A stretch of 12,559 bases of DNA from Sphingomonadales bacterium (GTDB lineage: Bacteria > Pseudomonadota > Alphaproteobacteria > Sphingomonadales > Sphingomonadaceae), in the NCBI GenBank assembly GCA_004292705.1, contig RDXA01000377.1, positions 1 to 12,559 of the forward strand, written 5' to 3'. Under the pieces are notes generated by a model. It did not search any database. It was not told where the DNA came from and saw nothing but the letters and a program-made list of their open reading frames with translations. This document shows, one piece after another, positions 7,879 to 12,559 of the stretch (position 1 is the first letter of the stretch; each line of letters starts with the position of its first letter). The position numbers were made by a program, and so were the translations under genes.

Positions 7879-10800
7879 TCAGAAGCGATAGAGCAGCTGA
7901 GCGAAGAATTCGCGACCGTCGAGGTTGTAACCACCACCCAGCGGGGTGTTGCCGATCGCCAGCACTTCATCGCTATCGACCCGCGGCGGAATCACGTTGA
8001 AGATGTTGGTGACGCCCGCGATGACGCGGAGATTGCCGTTATCCCAACGGATAGAGGCCGTGTGCTCGAAATACTCCTCGGCGAAGCCGACGTCGCGGCA
8101 GAACACGCCGTCACCCGGGACAATGCCGTTCACCGCGTTGAGGTTCGGAGCCGCAACGTTGCGCGAACCGCTGCCGAGGCAGGTGTTCCCGATGAAACCA
8201 GTGGCAACCCCGTCCGGACCGTAGCCGAAGGCATCGGAGAACGGATCGACGCCCGCCGGGTCCTGCGACACGTCACCGACGTAACGGGTCTGCCAGGTGA
8301 AGCGGAAGTCGTCATAATCAATGTTGAAGGTCGCCCGCCCGATCCAGCTCGGGAAGAAGAACCGCCCCGCGAAGTCATCTTTTGAGATGTTGCCATTGGC
8401 ATCGCGCGTGGTGGTCGAACGTTCGATCAGGTGGTTGGCGGTCAGGTTCAGCGTGAGGTCGAACTCTTCCCCACTGACCGTCACCGGGTAGCTGAAGGTG
8501 GTGTTGATATCGATACCGCGCACTGACTCAGTGTCGAGGTTGATGAACGCGGCTTGCACCTGTGAGATCAGGAAACGGGCCGTGGCCTGGTCGCTCGCCG
8601 TGATGCGGTCGCAGAACGGGCTGCGGCCACCATCCAGACGCGAGAAGCAGTCGTCAACGATGAACCCGCCGCCCGCTTCGACGATAGAGTCCTTCAACTT
8701 GATGTCGTAGTAGTTGAAGTTGAGGGCGAATTCAAAGCCGCTGGCCCAATCTTCCTCGAACGCGAAACCGGTCGTGATCGAACGCGAGGTTTCCGGATCG
8801 ATGTCGAGCGAGCCGCCGCTGAACACCTGCACGCTGCTCGCCTGGAGCGAGTTGCCCAGCAGCGGATCGGTCCCCACGCGGGTCGGATCGCGGCCTTCGC
8901 GGCGGCAGTTGGCGAGGATCGCCGGGTCACGGGTATCGTCGGCAGCGTTGTAGCCGTTCACGCTGAAGGCAGCCGAAGGCACCGCGCAGGGATCGAAGAT
9001 GTTGCCGAAGCCCGACTGGCTGAGCAGGAAGTTCTCGCGCAGGTTCGGCGCGCGGAACGACGTGCCGTAGCTGAACTTGAACAGCAGCGGAGCCACCGGA
9101 CGCCAGCCGCCCTTGATCGCGAAGGTGCCGTTGGTGCCGTAAAACTCTTCGTCGGTGATACGGCCCGAGAGGTTAACTGTCAGCTCCTCGACCAGCGGCT
9201 TGCCGGCCTGAAGCGGAAGGTCAATTTCGCCGTAGGCTTCACGGATCCACTTGGAACCGACCGCGCCGCCGTCAGCGAAGAAGCCCCAGAACAGGCCGTT
9301 CGAAGCCACGAAGTTGGGCTGCGAATTGATCGAATCCTCGCGCCACTCGGCCCCGAGCACCACGCCCACCGGGCCAGCCGGCAGATCGAACAAGTCACCG
9401 GTGATGTAGCCCGAGATCAGCTTCTGTTCGTAGACCGTATTGAAGGTACGCTCCCCGAACAAGTAATCACGCTCGGCCGTGGTGGCAAAATCGCCGATCG
9501 CGGTGTTGGGCGTACCCGGCTCGCCATAGAGCGACGGAGCGAACAGGTTCACCGGAACGCAGCCCGCGATCAGATCGGGCGCCGCGAAGGTCGGGTTGCG
9601 CAGACCGGCCGCGTTACAGGGCGTACCCGCGGCCACACCGGTCGTCGCGAGCAGCATGGGGCTGTTCTCCTGACTGATGTAGTCGTCCGCGATCCCGTCG
9701 CCATTATTGTCGAAGGTGTTGCGCGGCAGGCCCGTCGGGTTGAAGTCGGCGGTGGGGTCGATCCCGAGCGCCAGCGCCAGCTTGTCTTCGCGGATCCCAC
9801 GACGGACGGTTTTGCCGATCGAGCGCGAGTAGACGCCCGACACATCGAAGGTCCAGCTCGAACCGATGAACGGCAGGTCGCCGCGGATACCGAGCACGCC
9901 GCGGTACTGCTCCTGCTCGACCTCGACATTGTTACGGTCGCCTCGCACGAACGGGATCGGACGAACCGCAAGCGAGGCGACCGAAGGCAGCACACCGGCG
10001 CGACCGGCATTGGGCTGGCCCGGCAGGATCTGCTGGAAGTTGTTGTCAATCGCCCGGCAGTCCACGCCACCAGCCGCCTGATTACAGGGGTTAAACCGAT
10101 TGCCAGCCGGGACCCACGGGAAGAACTGCGGGGTGCGGCCGTTCGGCGTGGCGGTTTCGAAGCGGCTGTAACTCGCTTCGAAATAGGGTGTCAGGTTGGC
10201 TTCGCCGGGCAGGGTATATTCGCCGTAAGCGAACACATTGTAGGTATCCTGCTGCGGAATGAAGGTCTGTGTGGAGTCGATCTGACCATAGTCGACAAGG
10301 AAGAGATCGTTGACCCCATCATTATTGGCGTCGATGGGCACGTTGAAGGCGTTGAAGTTGTCCGAGAAGCCCGGGACGCCGGTGTTGCCAGTGATCGGCT
10401 GCCCATTGCGGGTCCGGCCGTAGGAACGCGGATCAAAATACACGTCACCCAGACGCGTGCCTGGCGCACCCGAAAGCTGCACACGGCCACCTACGGCCTG
10501 CGGCTTGCACTCCTGAATCGGGAGGCCGATCCTGCCGTTGCTGCGGTTGCGCACGTTCGCGTTCGACTGGACATCCAGCGTCAGGATGTTGCCATCCTGG
10601 TCAATTTCGATGTTACGGTCGCAGCCCGCGAGGAACGGACGGCTACCGAGCGTAATCTCGTCCACCCGGCGCCATTCAGCCCCGATGCCGAACACGGCGC
10701 GGTCGGTGTTGAAGCCCCAGGCGGCACTGACGGTGAAATCATTACCGTCGCCGTATTCGTTGAGGTTGCCATTCATCTGGACTTCGAGCCCGTCGAAGTC

Positions 10801-11391
10801 CTTGCGCAGGATCACGTTGACCACGCCCGCGACCGCGTCCGAACCGTAGATTGACGAAGCGCCGTCGGTCAGGATGTCGAAGCGGTCAACCAGTGAGCTG
10901 GGGATCAGGTTGAGCGACGGATTCGACGGTGCACCTTCCACGCCCGCCGGTGACAGGCGGCGGCCGTTGATCAGCAGCAGGGTGCGGTCAGCACCAAGGC
11001 CGCGCAGGTTCAGCGTCTGCGAACCCGGGCCGTTGTCGAGCACGAAGCCCTGGAAAGTCGCGTCGATCTGCTGACCGGCGGCAGCTTCCGAACGCTGCAG
11101 GATCTGCGCCGGGTCGAAAGCCCCGACGGCCTGCTGGTTTTCCGTAGTGAGCACCTGGAGCGGGGAGATCGAGCTGTAGGTATCGCGAACAATGCGCGAA
11201 CCGGTCACCACGATGCTACCTTGCTCGGTCCGGCCCTTGGCATCAGTGCCAACGCTGACGTCGTCCTCTTTCTTCTCTTCCTGCGACGGCGCATCAGCAT
11301 CTTGCGCGTAGGCAGGTCCGGCGATCACGAAGGCGATGGCCGAAGCGGAGAAGGCCAGCGCCTTGATCGAATTGCTGTGAAAGTTCTTCAT
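7879..11391 (-). CDS. TonB-dependent outer-membrane receptor, large form (1170 aa)
   Basis: This is a TonB-driven outer-membrane importer with unknown ligand. Residues 1-29 are a signal peptide (MKNFHSNSIK..., cleavage AYA|QD). A highly charged linker (EEKKEDD, about 38-44) precedes a TonB-box-like GSIVVTGSRI (58-67). The plug carries LNLRGLGADRTLLLINGRR and the conserved ILTDGASSIYGSDAVAGVVN. The barrel ends in FFAQLLYRF with a terminal Phe for BAM insertion. Long extracellular loops explain the size, well above the 700-1000 residues usual for these receptors. They hold paired cysteines (for example NPCNQAAGGVDC) and two calcium-type loops, DANNDGVND (354-362) and DNNGDGIAD (561-569). I chose ATG 11391, preceded by GGAG five bases upstream, over an upstream ATG at 11445 that would put 18 residues before the signal peptide. 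It is co-oriented with the downstream S9 peptidase and with upstream clpB. Confidence 0.95.
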   Translation of the reverse strand: MKNFHSNSIKALAFSASAIAFVIAGPAYAQDADAPSQEEKKEDDVSVGTDAKGRTEQGSIVVTGSRIVRDTYSSISPLQVLTTENQQAVGAFDPAQILQRSEAAAGQQIDATFQGFVLDNGPGSQTLNLRGLGADRTLLLINGRRLSPAGVEGAPSNPSLNLIPSSLVDRFDILTDGASSIYGSDAVAGVVNVILRKDFDGLEVQMNGNLNEYGDGNDFTVSAAWGFNTDRAVFGIGAEWRRVDEITLGSRPFLAGCDRNIEIDQDGNILTLDVQSNANVRNRSNGRIGLPIQECKPQAVGGRVQLSGAPGTRLGDVYFDPRSYGRTRNGQPITGNTGVPGFSDNFNAFNVPIDANNDGVNDLFLVDYGQIDSTQTFIPQQDTYNVFAYGEYTLPGEANLTPYFEASYSRFETATPNGRTPQFFPWVPAGNRFNPCNQAAGGVDCRAIDNNFQQILPGQPNAGRAGVLPSVASLAVRPIPFVRGDRNNVEVEQEQYRGVLGIRGDLPFIGSSWTFDVSGVYSRSIGKTVRRGIREDKLALALGIDPTADFNPTGLPRNTFDNNGDGIADDYISQENSPMLLATTGVAAGTPCNAAGLRNPTFAAPDLIAGCVPVNLFAPSLYGEPGTPNTAIGDFATTAERDYLFGERTFNTVYEQKLISGYITGDLFDLPAGPVGVVLGAEWREDSINSQPNFVASNGLFWGFFADGGAVGSKWIREAYGEIDLPLQAGKPLVEELTVNLSGRITDEEFYGTNGTFAIKGGWRPVAPLLFKFSYGTSFRAPNLRENFLLSQSGFGNIFDPCAVPSAAFSVNGYNAADDTRDPAILANCRREGRDPTRVGTDPLLGNSLQASSVQVFSGGSLDIDPETSRSITTGFAFEEDWASGFEFALNFNYYDIKLKDSIVEAGGGFIVDDCFSRLDGGRSPFCDRITASDQATARFLISQVQAAFINLDTESVRGIDINTTFSYPVTVSGEEFDLTLNLTANHLIERSTTTRDANGNISKDDFAGRFFFPSWIGRATFNIDYDDFRFTWQTRYVGDVSQDPAGVDPFSDAFGYGPDGVATGFIGNTCLGSGSRNVAAPNLNAVNGIVPGDGVFCRDVGFAEEYFEHTASIRWDNGNLRVIAGVTNIFNVIPPRVDSDEVLAIGNTPLGGGYNLDGREFFAQLLYRF

Positions 11392-11515
11392 GGTCACTCC
11401 AGTTGCCCTGACCGGAGACCAAACGACTACCGCAGGCGTCGCCACAAGATTGCCCCCTGTGGCTCACGCAGGCTTCAAAGGTTGCCGAACTCAGTCCCCG
11501 TAGTGACCGTTTTGT

Positions 11516-11539
11516 GCAATAGCGAAAGTTTGATGTCAA
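11516..11539 (-). promoter_or_regulatory. Candidate alphaproteobacterial promoter for the second TonB receptor
   Basis: On the minus strand TTGACA (complement of 11534-11539) is followed after 10 bases by GCTATTGC (complement of 11516-11523). This resembles the Caulobacter-type housekeeping promoter (TTGACG, short spacer, GCTANAWC), matching five of eight positions in the downstream element. It would leave a leader of about 115 bases before ATG 11391. It is a sequence-only guess. Confidence 0.28.
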
Positions 11540-11643
11540 AGCAGCCGGACGCAGGGGCGCACTTTTCGCGGGCGTGTTGCGTTAATCCCACATTCAGGCG
11601 GTGCAGCCCGCTGATCGAGCAACTTTGTTCGATTGTGGCTTTC

Positions 11644-11659
11644 CATATGTTAAAATATG
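11644..11659. repeat. AT-rich short inverted repeat (CATAT/ATATG)
   Basis: CATAT at 11644-11648 and ATATG at 11655-11659 flank a six-base centre inside the most AT-rich stretch of the window. Just beyond it TTGC-AC-GCAA (about 11668-11677) is another small dyad. Together they look like a promoter or operator upstream of the receptor gene, but no regulator gene is present in the window to support this. Confidence 0.3.
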
Positions 11660-11674
11660 AAAAGGTTTGCACGC

Positions 11675-11722
11675 AACAAAGTGCCCTGCTTGCCGAAAGC
11701 AACTTGGCTCGGTCACTTTGTT
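11675..11722. repeat. Inverted repeat AACAAAGTG ... CACTTTGTT, with a third copy at 11621
   Basis: The arms at 11675-11683 and 11714-11722 are perfect over nine bases with a 30-base spacer. The core AACTTTGTT also occurs at 11621-11629. Three copies in about 100 bases suggest a regulator site. Alternatively, the two arms fold in the clpB transcript (minus strand) into a stem containing a small inner hairpin TTGC-TTTCG-GCAA, which could act as a 3' end structure without a T tract. Confidence 0.4.
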
Positions 11723-11755
11723 ACGCGGCACCCTATGGGGCTGTGGCGCGCCGGA

Positions 11756-12559
11756 TCAGCGACTCGTCATCACCAGTTGCCCATCGCCCTCGTCGATCAC
11801 CAGCGTGCTGCCATCGGGCAGTTTGCCCTCCAGCAACATCTCGGCGAGCGGGTCTTGCAGGTAGCGCTGCACCGCGCGCTTCAATGGCCGTGCGCCGTAG
11901 ACCGGATCATAGCCGACCCGCCCGAGCCAGCGCAGCGCCGCATCGGTGAGATCGAGCGTGATCTTGCGATCCGCCAGCAACTTCTGCACGCGGCCCACCT
12001 GAATCTCGACGATCGGGGCCATGTGTTCCTGCGCCAGACGGTGGAACAGGATGATCTCGTCGAGCCGGTTGAGGAATTCGGGCCGGAAATGCCCGCGCAC
12101 CACGTCCATCACGTCCTTCTCGACCGTTGCCGGCTCCGCGCCGTCAGGCAGGTTGGCGAGATACTGGCTGCCGAGGTTGCTGGTGAGGATGATCAGCGTG
12201 TTGGCAAAGTCCACCATGCGGCCCTGCCCGTCGGTCAGCCGCCCGTCATCGAGCACTTGCAGCAGCACGTTGAAGACGTCGCTGTGCGCCTTCTCGACCT
12301 CGTCGAACAGCACCACCTGATAGGGGCGGCGGCGCACGGCTTCGGTCAGCACCCCGCCCTCTTCGTAGCCGACATAGCCCGGGTCGATCCGCACCATCGC
12401 GCTGTCATCGTCGAACAGGAACCCGGCCAATGCCTTGGTCAGTTCGGTCTTGCCGACGCCGGTGGGGCCGAGGAACAGGAAGCTGCCGAGCGGGCGGCCG
12501 GGGTCTTGCAGCCCGGCCCGCGCGCGGCGAACCGCCTTGGACACAGCCTCGATAGCCTG
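11756..12559 (-). CDS. clpB: ClpB disaggregase, C-terminal part (AAA-2 domain), with an internal gap of about 17 residues
   Basis: ClpB is a hexameric AAA+ ATPase that works with DnaK to pull apart protein aggregates in the cytoplasm. The window holds its last 267 residues; the 5' part lies beyond 12559 and the frame is open to the edge (QAIEAVSKAVRRARAGLQDP). Visible in order are Walker A GPTGVGKTE (codons in 12446-12469), pore loop GYVGYEEGG, Walker B VVLFDEVEKAH, sensor 1 TSNLGS, arginine-finger region FRPEFLNRLDE and sensor 2 GARPLKRAV. The identity is therefore secure. One oddity is that AMVRID joins directly to PGYVGYEEGG. As I recall the family, a conserved stretch of about 17 residues (starting MSEFMEKH and ending GAP) lies between them, so 51 bp seem to be missing in frame at 12382/12383. 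If real, the second ATPase ring is probably defective. It is transcribed towards the receptor gene, 364 bases away. Confidence 0.96.
   Translation of the reverse strand, partial: QAIEAVSKAVRRARAGLQDPGRPLGSFLFLGPTGVGKTELTKALAGFLFDDDSAMVRIDPGYVGYEEGGVLTEAVRRRPYQVVLFDEVEKAHSDVFNVLLQVLDDGRLTDGQGRMVDFANTLIILTSNLGSQYLANLPDGAEPATVEKDVMDVVRGHFRPEFLNRLDEIILFHRLAQEHMAPIVEIQVGRVQKLLADRKITLDLTDAALRWLGRVGYDPVYGARPLKRAVQRYLQDPLAEMLLEGKLPDGSTLVIDEGDGQLVMTSR

Larger units (their letters stand above)
11392..11755. other. 364-base gap between clpB and the second TonB receptor
   Basis: No convincing gene was found here. Short frames on both strands have no ribosome site or recognisable protein pattern. The segment holds the receptor's ribosome site near 11396, a candidate promoter at 11516-11539, an AT-rich island at 11641-11666 in otherwise GC-rich DNA, and inverted and repeated ACTTTGTT motifs at 11621-11722. 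It is therefore probably the control region of the receptor plus the 3' end of the clpB transcript. No classical T-tract terminator was seen right after clpB. Confidence 0.6.

Noticed and set aside
5726..11391. A complete lasso-peptide biosynthesis cluster
   Set aside because: Only a receptor and an S9 enzyme are present. No precursor, asparagine-synthetase-like cyclase or transglutaminase-like protease genes were seen in the window.
11392..11445. N-terminal extension of the large TonB receptor to ATG 11445
   Set aside because: The start at 11391 has GGAG at good spacing and begins a clean signal peptide.
11475..11702. A 75-codon minus-strand frame in the clpB-receptor gap
   Set aside because: It has no Shine-Dalgarno, and its irregular, Cys-rich composition matches no protein pattern. 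It also overlaps the promoter-like elements.

Overview
The window looks like chromosome of a GC-rich alphaproteobacterium, most likely a sphingomonad or erythrobacter relative (Sphingomonadales). The basis is two large TonB-dependent receptors (TBDRs) of the roughly 1,000-residue type common in that order, a small C-x11-C protein with a CYD motif, and the codon use. This placement is inferred by eye, without a database search. No tRNA, rRNA, CRISPR array, insertion sequence or phage gene was seen.

Layout. Bases 2-85 (+) are the tail of a gene that resembles the C-terminus of a 2OG-Fe(II) oxygenase. It is followed by a TPR + 2OG-Fe(II) oxygenase gene (114-1755, +) whose frame breaks near 300-340. 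A strong 15-bp hairpin terminator (1791-1827) separates this gene from a convergent TBDR (1849-4824, -). A divergent small exported protein (5076-5648, +) follows and ends at a second hairpin (5673-5710). Next, on the minus strand, come a secreted S9-family serine peptidase (5726-7714), a minus-strand terminator (7813-7851), a second and larger TBDR (7879-11391), a 364-base gap with AT-rich and inverted-repeat elements, and the 3' end of clpB (11756-12559, cut by the window edge).

How the genes may work together. The second TBDR and the S9 peptidase are co-oriented and 164 bases apart, so a peptide-uptake or peptide-processing pair is plausible but not proven. The terminator between them implies that the peptidase is either expressed by read-through or has its own promoter. 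The first TBDR is a single-gene unit between terminator and promoter regions. The oxygenase pair at the left edge is probably translationally linked. ClpB is a general disaggregase unrelated to transport.

Most notable points. The TPR gene appears to lack about 50 bp, giving a frameshift. The ClpB AAA-2 domain lacks about 17 residues (51 bp, in frame) between its Walker A region and its pore loop. Two losses of nearly the same size in one 12.5-kb window could mean real damage to both genes or an assembly artefact. The second TBDR also carries two DxNxDGxxD calcium-type loops. I did not find a convincing new multi-gene system.
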